A stretch of 57,470 nt of DNA, taken from Verrucomicrobiales bacterium (GTDB taxonomy: Bacteria > Verrucomicrobiota > Verrucomicrobiia > Verrucomicrobiales > V1-33). The DNA lies in assembly GCA_028293125.1 (NCBI GenBank), contig JAQGPJ010000024.1:1-57470 (forward strand), in the 5' to 3' direction. Below the pieces are notes generated by a model. That model was not told the DNA's origin. It searched no databases and saw only the letters and a list, made by a program, of their open reading frames with translations. This document shows positions 8,640-18,437 of the stretch, one piece after another. A program made the translations under genes and the position numbers. The stretch's first letter is position 1, and each line of letters starts with the position of its first letter.

Positions 8640-11600
8640 TTGGCTTTCCCTCCCTCCCTGGCCAGAGCTCCGAAATACGCCTTCACCAGATCCCGGTATT
8701 CCGCAGGCACCTGATCGCCGGCCGCGCTGTCCACACCGCCCAGCACACCTTTCAACTTCGCCCAATCGCCCGGAGTCAGGCCCAGCTTCTCCAGCTCCGC
8801 CGGCATGGCTCCGGTAGCGGTGTCCGCCTGGAGAATGTCGCCGCCGTCGCGGCCCGGCTGCCCGGACTCGTTGGGCCGGCCATTGGAGCCCTTGGCTTCG
8901 GAACGCTGACCGGCGCTCTGGGGGGTGTTGGCATTCTTCGGCACCCCGGCTGCGGCCATGGCGGAAGCAGCCGCCGCTGACAGTTTTTCAGCCGCCAGCC
9001 GGGCGGCTCCCGCTCCCTGACGCATGGACGGCTGCTGAGCGCCCTGATTTTCAGACTGGCCCGCCTGCTCCGCCGCCTGACCAGCTTGGCGGGTGCCCTC
9101 CTCCAGCGCCTGCCGGTGATCTCCAATCACGCCGGCCAATGCCTGAAGCTGCACGTCCAGCGCTTCGAACGACCCTGAGGCCGCCTCCAGCGCCTCCTTG
9201 GAGGCTGTGGCGGCAGATTGTCCCGGAATCTCCGCCGGCTCCTTGCCGGCAGTCTCTCTTGCTGAAGGGGACGAAGCTGTCTCCATGGCTGGATCGCCGC
9301 TGGTTTTGGGCGCAGCGGCCTGCCCCGCTCCAGCGGCGGAAGGCGGTGATTGATTCTGATTCTGATTCTGATTCTGATTCTGCTCCGGTCCCGGCTCCTT
9401 CGGATTTCCCGCATGGGGAGCGGCGGCGGATTCGCTGTGGGTGGGCTCGCCGGTGGCGGGATCGCCAGCCCGGGGTTTTGCTTCCCGGGCAGCCGCCTGG
9501 GCCAGTTCGTCTCCTGAGGATTTAGCCTGATCCACCGCCGCCTCCAGCTGATTCTGCACCTGATAGGCCGCCTCCTGCGAGCCCGCGCTCTGCTCGATCT
9601 GATGCGAGGCTTGGATTTGAAATTCGAATGTCTTTTGCTGCAGCTCCTTCGCCTCCGCCGCCAGAGTCTGCTGCTGCGCCGCTGCTTCGGACCGCGCTTG
9701 GGCGGTGCCGGCGGCGGCGATGCGGGCTTCCATTTCCTCCTGCTTTTTGGCCAAGGATTTGGCCGTGGCGGCCAGTTCCGCCGCCTGCGCTCCTGATTTT
9801 TTCAAGTCCTGCTGACGTCCCTCCGGATTGCGGTTCCGGTTTTCATCCATCAGCTGTTTGGCACGGTCCGCCACCTTCCGCTGGGCCTCCAGCCATTGCC
9901 GCTGCTCCTCCGGCGTGGGTTCCGGGGTGGCGGATGCCTGCGGTGAGGGTGGCTGGGTGGCATCCGCGGGCTGGGCCTCAGTCTGTGCTTTGGCCTGCGC
10001 CTGTGCCTGCCCTTTGTCCGGAGCGGAGGGATTGACCTGATCAGGCTGCGGCGCGGTGTCCGCCGGCTGGTCCGCTGATGCTGATGCTGGTTCCGTTTCC
10101 GGATTTTCCGCCGTGGCCGCGTCAGGCTTCACAGGAGCCGCAGCCAGGCGCGCCAGTTCGCGCTGCTGGGCGGCGATATCGGCCAAGCGCGCCAGCTTTT
10201 TCACATCCTCGCGTTTTTCATCCAGTTCCCGCTGCTGCTCCTCAAGTTTCCGAAGGGCCTGCTCCAGCTGGTCCTTGGCCTGCTGAGCCAGCTCCGCCCG
10301 CGCCTCCTGCTTGTCCGTCAGGGGAATCTCCTTCGTGTTGTTGGCCGCCGGCTTCATCATGTGCTGGGCGATCTGCGCCAGGTCCGGCGTCTGTTTGGCG
10401 AAGGCTGTGTTCTTCATACGCTCCGTCAGGGACTGCATCTGCTTCTGCGCCTCCTCCAAGTGGGCCGCTGTGCTCTCCAGATCCTTCATTACTTGGTCCG
10501 AAAGGCTGGCTTCGCGGCGCAGGCGGTCCGGCTTGTCATCAAGGCGGCCCCGGGCGTTCTGAAGCTCGTTTCGCACATGGTCCATGCGCTCTCTGAGCTC
10601 CTGATGCTGGGCTTCGAACACCTGCTCCGTCAAGGACCGCGCCTCACGCCTGACCCGCACCAGCAGTTCCCGGCTCTCCCCGCGCTGAGGTCCCTTCAAA
10701 TTTGGCGGCAGATTGTCCTCCACCACCAGGGCCACCCGGAATTCCTGACCGTCCGGCACCGGCACGTCCCGCAGATTCAGCACCGCCTGCCCCTGCCAGG
10801 TATCGCTGTTCTCCCCTTCCCGCTCCGGCAGTGCGGCCGTCGGCAGAAATGAATCCGGCTGTCCCTGGGCGCGGATGCGCATTCTGACCGTGGCCACGCC
10901 GGCGTCCTCGGTGACGGTGTAGGTCATCGGCAGATGCTCCGTGGGCCGCAGCTCCAGCTCTGAATCCGCCGGGCTTTCCAGTGTGATCACCGGTGCCCGG
11001 TCCTGAAGCGCCCGAATGGGCAACTTCACTTGGCGGTTCGTCAGGCCGTTGGCATCCGTCAGGACACTGTGCCACTCGGACTCCAGACCGGGTGCCAGCA
11101 CCGTGGTCCAGGCCAGCGCCGGATGCTCCGGCCCTCCGGTCAGCTTCACGTCAGGGACCGGCTTGCCGCCGATGAAAATCTCCACTTTGACCACTTCGCG
11201 GTTCAGCAGCGCGCTGATGGAGACGGCGGTGCCGGCAAAGGCTCCGATCTCCCCGGAGGCATTGGCCCGCACCTCGTCCGGGCGCTTCATGTACTCCGGA
11301 AAATGATAGGTCAGGGTCATGCCGCCCGTTTGGGGCCGGTCCATCACCGTGATGGCGAAAGAGGGGCTCACGGCTTTGCCGCTGACAATCCGCGCGGTGA
11401 ATCCCTCCGTCACCGAGGGCAGCCGCAGCGCATAGCCTTTCTCCCCCTCCCTGACCTCCACCGCGGCGTCCGCGCCCAGGGTTTCCACGAGGGTCCGGCC
11501 TTTGGCGTCCGTCATCCGCAGCTCCACGCGGTCGGATTTTCCGGAGACCGCCGCCTCAATGGCCAGTGATTCGCCACGCGCCAGCACCTGGCTTTGAGTG

Positions 11601-12220
11601 ATCACCCGAATGCTCCCCGCCCACGCGTTGCCCACATCCGCCAGCGGGGCGATGGCCCGCACCAGCAGCAGGGAGGCCTGATGCGGCCACACGGCCAGCA
11701 CCGCCACCAGCACCGCCGCCGCCGCAATGGCCCAACGCTTTGCGGCCCGCGAGCGCTGCGGTCCCAGATGCTCCGCCGGATCCAGACCGGCGGCGTCCGC
11801 CACCGCGCCGCGCACCACTTCCTCCAGCAGTTCCCTCGATTCCCCGTCCGGCGGGCCGTGGCGTTCATCCATCAGCTCCACCGCCGTGGAGATGCGCTCC
11901 TGAAGCTCCGGATGCCGCGACTCCAGCCACAGCGCCACGCTGGTCAGGCTGATGCGCCGCAGCAGCGGTCGGAACCAGCAGGTCCACGCCACCCAGGCCG
12001 TCAGGCCCAGCGCGGCCAGCGAGGCAGCCAGCCGCAGCGGCAGCCACTCCAAGGAAAACGCCGCGTCCCCCGTCATCACCGCCAGCAGACTGCCGGTGGC
12101 CGCCGCCAGCGTGGTCAGGCCGCCGCGCACCCATTGCAGCCGCCGGATGCGGGAGATGACCTCTTTCAGCCGGTCAATGATCGGCTGAGGCAGCCGGTGG
12201 AGGCGTTCGTCGGATTTCAT
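8636..12220 (-). CDS. DUF4175-like membrane protein with long coiled coil
   Basis: 1194 residues. The N-terminus has hydrophobic segments at about 33-52, 62-85 and 160-180, then a beta-rich extracytoplasmic region to about residue 530, then a very long charged, Gln/Ala/Glu-rich coiled coil with low-complexity stretches (PQPDQVNPSAPDKGQ and a Gln-Asn run near residue 950) and a compact C-terminal segment. This fits the DUF4175-like proteins found beside VWA and BatA genes. It sits fifth in the MoxR operon, 55 nt after the VWA-like gene, and its stop overlaps the next start. The role is unknown; a periplasmic scaffold tied to the VWA proteins is an inference. Confidence 0.8.
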   Translation of the reverse strand: MKSDERLHRLPQPIIDRLKEVISRIRRLQWVRGGLTTLAAATGSLLAVMTGDAAFSLEWLPLRLAASLAALGLTAWVAWTCWFRPLLRRISLTSVALWLESRHPELQERISTAVELMDERHGPPDGESRELLEEVVRGAVADAAGLDPAEHLGPQRSRAAKRWAIAAAAVLVAVLAVWPHQASLLLVRAIAPLADVGNAWAGSIRVITQSQVLARGESLAIEAAVSGKSDRVELRMTDAKGRTLVETLGADAAVEVREGEKGYALRLPSVTEGFTARIVSGKAVSPSFAITVMDRPQTGGMTLTYHFPEYMKRPDEVRANASGEIGAFAGTAVSISALLNREVVKVEIFIGGKPVPDVKLTGGPEHPALAWTTVLAPGLESEWHSVLTDANGLTNRQVKLPIRALQDRAPVITLESPADSELELRPTEHLPMTYTVTEDAGVATVRMRIRAQGQPDSFLPTAALPEREGENSDTWQGQAVLNLRDVPVPDGQEFRVALVVEDNLPPNLKGPQRGESRELLVRVRREARSLTEQVFEAQHQELRERMDHVRNELQNARGRLDDKPDRLRREASLSDQVMKDLESTAAHLEEAQKQMQSLTERMKNTAFAKQTPDLAQIAQHMMKPAANNTKEIPLTDKQEARAELAQQAKDQLEQALRKLEEQQRELDEKREDVKKLARLADIAAQQRELARLAAAPVKPDAATAENPETEPASASADQPADTAPQPDQVNPSAPDKGQAQAQAKAQTEAQPADATQPPSPQASATPEPTPEEQRQWLEAQRKVADRAKQLMDENRNRNPEGRQQDLKKSGAQAAELAATAKSLAKKQEEMEARIAAAGTAQARSEAAAQQQTLAAEAKELQQKTFEFQIQASHQIEQSAGSQEAAYQVQNQLEAAVDQAKSSGDELAQAAAREAKPRAGDPATGEPTHSESAAAPHAGNPKEPGPEQNQNQNQNQNQSPPSAAGAGQAAAPKTSGDPAMETASSPSARETAGKEPAEIPGQSAATASKEALEAASGSFEALDVQLQALAGVIGDHRQALEEGTRQAGQAAEQAGQSENQGAQQPSMRQGAGAARLAAEKLSAAAASAMAAAGVPKNANTPQSAGQRSEAKGSNGRPNESGQPGRDGGDILQADTATGAMPAELEKLGLTPGDWAKLKGVLGGVDSAAGDQVPAEYRDLVKAYFGALAREGGKAK
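9352..9382. repeat. GATTCT hexanucleotide repeat, five copies
   Basis: Five uninterrupted copies of GATTCT plus one base, in frame inside the DUF4175-like gene, where they encode a Gln-Asn run on the minus strand. Because the unit is six bases, copy-number change would alter the length of the linker without shifting the frame. Confidence 0.9.
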
Positions 12221-12275
12221 GAAGTTCTGACTGATGATTTGATTCCCTCCATACGCCCCGCCGGCGGTGTCCCGC

Positions 12276-15200
12276 TCAGGACAGGGCGTTTCTCCGGCGC
12301 AAAATCCACTCCGCCGTCAGCGCCGCAACAGCGGTGACCAGCAGGATCCAGTTGTCCCAGAGGCTGGTCTCCCTTCTTTCCTGCACCTCCTTGGTCTCCG
12401 GGCCGAAGAGATTCAGCATTCGCTCCGTGTCCGTCAGCCCCGTGACCACGCCCCCGGTCAGTCCCGCCAGCCGCGCCGCCATGCCCCGGTCCGCTGTCAC
12501 CTCCCCCAGCTCCACGGCATTCCCCGCCGCGCCAACCGTGATTTTCTGCTCCACGGCTTTCACCCCCTCTTTGGCCAGCAGCTTTTCCGCATCCGGCCCG
12601 GACACCTCCACGCGGTATTCCCCCGGCTCCGGCAGTCCCTCCAGCGAGGACTCGTACATGCCCTGCGAATCCTTCCGGTATTCCATCTTTTTGGAGGCCA
12701 CCAGCTTCCCACCCTGAAAAATGGAGGCCGTCAGATCCCCCTTCAGCACCGGTCCCGAGTCCGGATGGGTCAGCCGTGAGCGCACGATAACCGACTGCCC
12801 CGGCAAATAGGAAAGCCGGTCCGTGCCCAGCCGGACCGCTTTGGTGCCGGAGGGCAGGCTCTCACCCGCGCCCCAGCGCAGCAGCTGGCCCCAAAAGCGG
12901 TGGTGCGCGGTGTCGCCGATGCCGTAACGGAACCGCCAGGTCTGGTCGAACGTCAGCATCACCACCTTGCCCAGATCCACCTGGGAGGCCACCACCAGCG
13001 CGTTGCGGTTCTCCATCGCCCGGCGGTGCACCAGTTCGCCCGCGGGATCGGCATTGTCCGGCGGGCCCTCCACCACATCCATCTCCACGCCCTGGGCATC
13101 GACCGGCACCGGCTGCGCCCAGGCCAGCACCTGTGCGCCCTCCTTGGCTCCCAGATGCGCGTGACGCCAGCGCATGACCGGCATCTCCCGCCAGATGCGC
13201 TCGTTCTCCATACCGCTGAGTGACTGGGCGAAGACGGGACTGTTCCGTCCCTCCGCCGTCAGCGCCAGCTTGAAGGCCGGCTCGGCGGGAGCGGCGAAGG
13301 TATTGGCCGCCGTGTTGTATTTGACGGGGATCAGCTCCCTCGCAGCTGCGTCATTGAAAGCGTGCGGCAGGAAATTCCGGCCCGCCACCAGCACCAGCAT
13401 GGCTCCGCGGCTGCCCACGCAGTCCCGGATGATGGCCCAGGTTTTCGCGTCCACGCGGTCCGGCGGCACATCCCCCAGAATGATGACGTCGAACTTCCTC
13501 CACTCCTCAGGCGTCGCCGGCAGCCGGGTGGCCTCGGATTCCCCGAACGGCCGGCCCGCCGAAGCCGGGACCGCCGGCGGAGGCGGTGCGCCCTCCACGG
13601 TGTCCGGATGCAGCAGCACATACTGGAGATGCACGGATTTGTCCCGCCTGTCGAAAAGATTGCGCAGATAGCGGAATTCCCAGCGCGGCACATCGTCGAT
13701 CAGCAGCACGTTCGTGCGGTCATCGCTCACCGCGGCGTCGAACGCCCATTCATTGTTCTGTGCAAAAAGCTCGTCCTTCACCGGATCGATGCTGACCTTC
13801 CAGGAATAAATCCCCTTCTCCGCCGGCAGGTCGTCCAGCTTCACCGTCGTGCGCCAGGCGTCGTCGGGCACGGTCAGGGTCTGCTCGCTGACGGATTCCG
13901 TGCCCCTCAGCAGCCGCACCTTCACCTGCTCCCCACGCATGCGGTCCAGCTTGAGGTCCGCGGAGACCCGCAGCCGGTCGCCCAGAAACACACTGTCGGC
14001 GTGGACCACACCGGTCACCGCCGCATCCCGCGCCCCCTCCTCCGTGCCGGCCACCACCGGACACAGCGGCGCGCCCAGCAGCCCCAGCTTCCGGGCCGCG
14101 TCATCGGGCGGCACCGGTCCGTTGTGGCGGGCGTCGGACAGCATCACCACCCCCGCCAGATTCTCTGCCGGCCAGGCGGAGCGGGCTTTCTCCAGGGCGG
14201 CGGTCAAATCCGTGCCGGAGCGGAACACCGCATCCTGCGGAGCCGGCCCTGACAGATTCTCCGCCTCCGCCGCGCCGCGTCCGAAACGCATGAATTTGAG
14301 AGTGTATTTTTTCGCCAGAGCCTCCAGTAGCCCGGGCTTGCCCTCCCGGCTGCCGGTCACCGCCTCCAGCGCCAGATCCCGGCGGGTGCGCGAAGCGGCG
14401 GCCGCCACCCGCTCCCTGACATCCTCCGGAATGCCCTCATAGAATCTTTCCTCCAAGGCTCTGGCCGCCGGCGACAGCTTCCCGATACCCCGGCGCATCA
14501 CGGACGCGGCCTCGCGCAGGGATGGCCGCAGCCTGCGGCCATCCCTGCGGGCAATGCCCTCGGAGGCGCTTTGAAGCGCGCCGCGGGCTGACTCCTCAAT
14601 CAGCTGCCGGCCCTCGCCGATCGCGCGCCGCAGTTCATCCAGTCCGCGCACGTCGCCATTCAGCGGATGCAGCGAACGGGCGGTCTCCTCCTCCCAAGCC
14701 TGGGCTTCGGTCACTGTTTTCCGCAATTCCTCCTGGTGCTGCTCAATCAGATCCCTGGAGGCGGACTCTCCGGTGCCATCCGGGGGCCTGACGGATTCCG
14801 CGGCGGCCTCCAGCCGGCCCGCCAGTGCCAGACCTGTCTTCAGCCGGCCCGCCATGGCCGGGCGCTGACCGATGCCCTTCACGCCCAGAAACTCCGCCAG
14901 CGCCAGCCGTTCCCGAACCGGCATGCCCGTGTCCGCCAGCTGCATGGAGTCCGACTCATCCAGCATCACCACCACATTCCGGTCCAGACGGCGCGTTTCA
15001 TTCCGTGAGAACACCGGCTGCGCCAGCATCACCAGCACCGCCGCCACTGCCGTCAGGCGCAGCGCCAGCAGCCAGCGCCCCACGCGGCGGGACACGACTT
15101 TCAACTCCAGGCGGTAAAGCCCGAGCACGCTCTCGATGGCCAGCGCACCGATGAATCCGCTGAGTGTCAGCGGCCAGGTGGTCTCCAGCACCAGATGCCG

Positions 15201-15416
15201 CGCCACCGCCTGCCAGAAGGCCCAGAGGGCGGCCATGCCCAGCACCACCCGGATCACCGCCCCGGCCACGCGGGCGGCGGCGGAACGGCTCAGCAGGCGC
15301 CGGCAGACGGCATGGGAAGCTATCCACACCGCCATCAGCGCCGCGGCCAGCATCCATACAAAGGCGGTGTGCACTTCACTGCCCAGCAGGTCGGGTCTTG
15401 TAAGAGTCTCCTTCAT
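12276..15416 (-). CDS. VWA-like membrane protein of the MoxR operon
   Basis: 1046 residues. Hydrophobic segments lie at about 19-37, 53-75, 83-100 and 115-133, and a final one in the last 28 residues followed by RRR. A VWA-like strand with the motif VVVMLDESDSMQL (about 148-160) supplies DxSxS-type metal-site residues D153, S155 and S157. A later part (about 610-690) resembles the glutamine-amidotransferase-like segment of these proteins, with GAMLVLVAGRNFLPHAFND. The final TAEWILRRR is typical of the family. It is 18 nt after the BatA-type gene in the same operon. The predicted role is in assembly or control of envelope complexes with MoxR; the actual process is unknown. Confidence 0.82.
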   Translation of the reverse strand: MKETLTRPDLLGSEVHTAFVWMLAAALMAVWIASHAVCRRLLSRSAAARVAGAVIRVVLGMAALWAFWQAVARHLVLETTWPLTLSGFIGALAIESVLGLYRLELKVVSRRVGRWLLALRLTAVAAVLVMLAQPVFSRNETRRLDRNVVVMLDESDSMQLADTGMPVRERLALAEFLGVKGIGQRPAMAGRLKTGLALAGRLEAAAESVRPPDGTGESASRDLIEQHQEELRKTVTEAQAWEEETARSLHPLNGDVRGLDELRRAIGEGRQLIEESARGALQSASEGIARRDGRRLRPSLREAASVMRRGIGKLSPAARALEERFYEGIPEDVRERVAAAASRTRRDLALEAVTGSREGKPGLLEALAKKYTLKFMRFGRGAAEAENLSGPAPQDAVFRSGTDLTAALEKARSAWPAENLAGVVMLSDARHNGPVPPDDAARKLGLLGAPLCPVVAGTEEGARDAAVTGVVHADSVFLGDRLRVSADLKLDRMRGEQVKVRLLRGTESVSEQTLTVPDDAWRTTVKLDDLPAEKGIYSWKVSIDPVKDELFAQNNEWAFDAAVSDDRTNVLLIDDVPRWEFRYLRNLFDRRDKSVHLQYVLLHPDTVEGAPPPPAVPASAGRPFGESEATRLPATPEEWRKFDVIILGDVPPDRVDAKTWAIIRDCVGSRGAMLVLVAGRNFLPHAFNDAAARELIPVKYNTAANTFAAPAEPAFKLALTAEGRNSPVFAQSLSGMENERIWREMPVMRWRHAHLGAKEGAQVLAWAQPVPVDAQGVEMDVVEGPPDNADPAGELVHRRAMENRNALVVASQVDLGKVVMLTFDQTWRFRYGIGDTAHHRFWGQLLRWGAGESLPSGTKAVRLGTDRLSYLPGQSVIVRSRLTHPDSGPVLKGDLTASIFQGGKLVASKKMEYRKDSQGMYESSLEGLPEPGEYRVEVSGPDAEKLLAKEGVKAVEQKITVGAAGNAVELGEVTADRGMAARLAGLTGGVVTGLTDTERMLNLFGPETKEVQERRETSLWDNWILLVTAVAALTAEWILRRRNALS

Positions 15417-15434
15417 GCGTTCACGGTCCGTCTC

Positions 15435-18407
15435 TCAGGCCCCGGCGGTTTCCCGCACCCGGCGCAGCTGCTCCTGGAAGGACGCGGAGGGTCCTCCGCG
15501 GGGTTCAAAATCCACGGTCTCCTCCTGACCGCTGCGCCGCGACAGGGCGATCCAGCGGCTGAGCGCCGTTTCCGCCAGAATCAGGAACAGCGCGCCCACC
15601 GCCAGGTATTTCCACAGCTCCTCACCGAATTTCTTTCCGGTCAGGGCCGCCATCACCTCCTCCATCGAGGATGTCTCCACAATCCCCAGCTGTTTGCGCA
15701 GCCAGTCCATCTCCGACACCCCCAGCGGAGTCAGACGGCTTTCCGAAATATCACTTTCAATACTGAAAGGAATGGTCCCGTCCTCCGCCAGCAGGCCGGC
15801 ACAGGATTCCGCGCTCTCCTTCGGCACCGACAGCCGGTAAAGCCCCGGCGTGACCCCGCCGGCGATGCTGGCCACCAAGCCGGCGCGGGTGAAAAGCATG
15901 TCCGCCTGGTGTTTGGAGCCGTCCGGCGCGTTGACCTCCCACTGGCCGATTTTCGCCTCCGTCTGCGCCGCGTCCGTGGAGAAGGGAGTCAGCACCTCCG
16001 CAGGAATGATCTCGCGGTTCTGGCTCTGGCTGCGCCAGGCGAGCTGGAACGCGGCCCCGCCATTGCGGTCCGCAAACTCCAGCCGGATCGGGCACGGCTG
16101 CCCGGCCTCCAGCTTGATTTTCCCCTCCCCGCCGCGCTCGAACATCAGTTGTCCGTTCACCCAGACCGAAAGGGCGTCATCCCCCCAGCCATCGAAGGCA
16201 TACTCCTCCGAGTGGCGCGGTGTGATGGAGCCCGTCCAGCACACCGAGAAATCCTCCGGCACCCCCGGTCCCGGCGAGCCGCCGCCCCAGTTCACATCCA
16301 TGCGGCTGTCGATGCGCACCAGCACCGGATTCTGAAGCTGACGGCCTTTGAAATACTCCCCGCGCAGGCCTCCTCCGCCATTCAGCGGGGCGGCCAGAGG
16401 CAGGCTCAGCCGGCGTGAGGGTGACCGGTTCAAGGACTGGCCATCGGGGCTGGCGAGGTGGTAAACCAACTGATGCACCAAGGGCACAAACGCCTGGCGC
16501 GAGGGCAGATTCGAGCCGGAGGCATCAAAATTGGCGCAGCACATGACCACCGATCCCAAGCCGGACCGCCGGGCGGTGAGGAAGGGATCGCCATTGCCCA
16601 GCAGCGCGCCGGCGAAGCTGCTCTCCGCGTCCGAGACCTCCATTTTCCAGCAGCGGGTGAACAGCGTGCCGCCCAGATCGCTCTGTTTGGCATCCGCCAC
16701 CATGGCCACCGCCGGATGGGTGAAGCTGGCCAGCGACAACCCGATGGATTCGCGCGAAATGGTTTCGGCCCGCAGCCGCGCCGGCAGCAGCGGCTGGCCG
16801 CCGGCCTCCTGCCAGCGGTTGTAAAAATCCGGCAGCGCCTGCTGTCCCGGCAGCACCAGCAGCCCTCCCCCGCCCTGCACCCAGGCCGCCAGGCGGCGGG
16901 CGGCGGAATCCGGCAGCCGGGCCACGTCCGCCAGCACCACCACGGAATATTTGGCAAACGAGGCCACCGTGCCCAGACGGCCCAGCGGCACCACCTCCGG
17001 ATCCAGCAGCGGTCCGGTGCTTTGGGGCTTCGCCTTTGAGACATTGGACTGGTCCGATCCCTCCGACGACTCCGATCTGACGGGACCGGAGCCTGATGCC
17101 GCCAGCGTCGCCGGAGCCGGAGCCAGGGCCAGCGCGGTGAAGGAGGCCGCCCGCTGCATGAAGGGCGCGGTGGGATTGCCATCCACCAGCAGCACGCCCA
17201 GCCGCTCCTTTACCTCACAGACGCTGACCGCGGTGTTGTCCGCCGCCAGATCGTCCTCCACTTCCAGCGATGCCTTCAGCACCGCGCTCCCGGCGCGGGT
17301 GAAGCGGTGGGTGAAGCGGACGGTCTGTTTGGCCCCCGGCGGCAGCTGGCCGGCGGGCGTGCCGCGCAGCACCTCCGTGTCCACCCTCAAATCCACGGTG
17401 CCTGGCGTGATGGCCTCGGTGCCGGTGTTCTCGATGGTGACCTCGATGGAGACCGGGCGGTCCGTGCCGATGGTGTCGCGTGAATAACGGATGCCGGCCA
17501 CCGCCGCATTGCGGTAAGCGGCCGGCAGGGAAAACCGGCGGAAAATGACCTCCGGCCTGGAGGTCAGGGTCCCCAACCCGTCCACCAGTGCCTGCCACCG
17601 GGCTTTGTTGTCGATTTCCCAGCCTTTGTTCTGACCGTCCGTCAGGATGATGATCTCCTTGGCGGCGTTGGATCCCCTTGCCAGCGACAGGGCGGCGGAA
17701 GCCACCGCGTCAAAGGCCGCCATGCCCCCCCCGGCGGGCTGCAGGTTACGGAGCGCGCCCACGGTCTCCAGCCGGTTGACCACGGGCTCGCTGATTTTAT
17801 CCACCGGCACCGGACCGCCCAGGATCAGGCTGAAGGCGCTGCCCGCCGGGGCCTTGTCCACAATCTCCCGCGCCTCCGCCACGGCGGCCTCGAACACGGT
17901 CAGACCGCCTTTGCTGTTCTTCAGCCGCATGGAGTCCGAGCCGTCGATGATCAGCGCGATGTCCCGCCCGCCGGTGGTGCCGAAGCGCTTCAGACCCCAT
18001 ATTTTCTCAAACATCACCGAGACCACGCTCACCGCCAGCAGCAGCACGGCGCATCCCATCAGAATCCAGAACCATTTCCGGCTGCCCCGCAGCACCAGCG
18101 CCGTGGTCAGGCACACCACCGCCAGCAGGAACGCCGGCAGCACCACCACCCACGGCACCGGAGCGTCCGCCGGCACAAACGGCCGCGCCACCGCCAGGGC
18201 CAGCAGGCCGGCCAGCAGGCAGCGGGTGGCCAGCAGCAGCGCCTCCTCCAGCTGAATGCGGCGCTTCCGGGACTGCACGGACTCCAGCAGAAAGAGCATG
18301 GCCCCCCAGTCCAGCGTCTTCGGCGTCCGCCTGCTCAGCAGGTGCAGAATGACGGGAATCGCCACTGCGGCCAAGCCGCCAAGGAGGGCGAAATTGAGGA
18401 AGGACAT
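15435..18407 (-). CDS. BatA-type VWA membrane protein with a PA14 domain
   Basis: 990 residues. It opens with the BatA N-terminal membrane domain (LLGGLAAVAIPVILHLLSRR, then RRIQLEEALLLATRCLLAGLLALAVARP). Two further hydrophobic segments (about 85-105 and 113-132) precede a VWA domain whose MIDAS motif DGSDS is at D155, S157 and S159. At about residues 675-815 there is a PA14-like beta-barrel (GLRGEYFKGRQLQNP, TGSITPRHSEEYAF, DDALSVWVNGQ), which in other proteins binds glycans. A last membrane helix lies near the C-terminus. The PA14 insertion is unusual for BatA proteins. Position in the operon is 30 nt after the DUF58 gene. The metal-dependent VWA and a carbohydrate-binding domain suggest an envelope or exopolysaccharide target. 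Confidence 0.85.
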   Translation of the reverse strand: MSFLNFALLGGLAAVAIPVILHLLSRRTPKTLDWGAMLFLLESVQSRKRRIQLEEALLLATRCLLAGLLALAVARPFVPADAPVPWVVVLPAFLLAVVCLTTALVLRGSRKWFWILMGCAVLLLAVSVVSVMFEKIWGLKRFGTTGGRDIALIIDGSDSMRLKNSKGGLTVFEAAVAEAREIVDKAPAGSAFSLILGGPVPVDKISEPVVNRLETVGALRNLQPAGGGMAAFDAVASAALSLARGSNAAKEIIILTDGQNKGWEIDNKARWQALVDGLGTLTSRPEVIFRRFSLPAAYRNAAVAGIRYSRDTIGTDRPVSIEVTIENTGTEAITPGTVDLRVDTEVLRGTPAGQLPPGAKQTVRFTHRFTRAGSAVLKASLEVEDDLAADNTAVSVCEVKERLGVLLVDGNPTAPFMQRAASFTALALAPAPATLAASGSGPVRSESSEGSDQSNVSKAKPQSTGPLLDPEVVPLGRLGTVASFAKYSVVVLADVARLPDSAARRLAAWVQGGGGLLVLPGQQALPDFYNRWQEAGGQPLLPARLRAETISRESIGLSLASFTHPAVAMVADAKQSDLGGTLFTRCWKMEVSDAESSFAGALLGNGDPFLTARRSGLGSVVMCCANFDASGSNLPSRQAFVPLVHQLVYHLASPDGQSLNRSPSRRLSLPLAAPLNGGGGLRGEYFKGRQLQNPVLVRIDSRMDVNWGGGSPGPGVPEDFSVCWTGSITPRHSEEYAFDGWGDDALSVWVNGQLMFERGGEGKIKLEAGQPCPIRLEFADRNGGAAFQLAWRSQSQNREIIPAEVLTPFSTDAAQTEAKIGQWEVNAPDGSKHQADMLFTRAGLVASIAGGVTPGLYRLSVPKESAESCAGLLAEDGTIPFSIESDISESRLTPLGVSEMDWLRKQLGIVETSSMEEVMAALTGKKFGEELWKYLAVGALFLILAETALSRWIALSRRSGQEETVDFEPRGGPSASFQEQLRRVRETAGA

Positions 18408-18437
18408 GCGGATTCGGTGAGGGTGGGAGGCGGCGGC

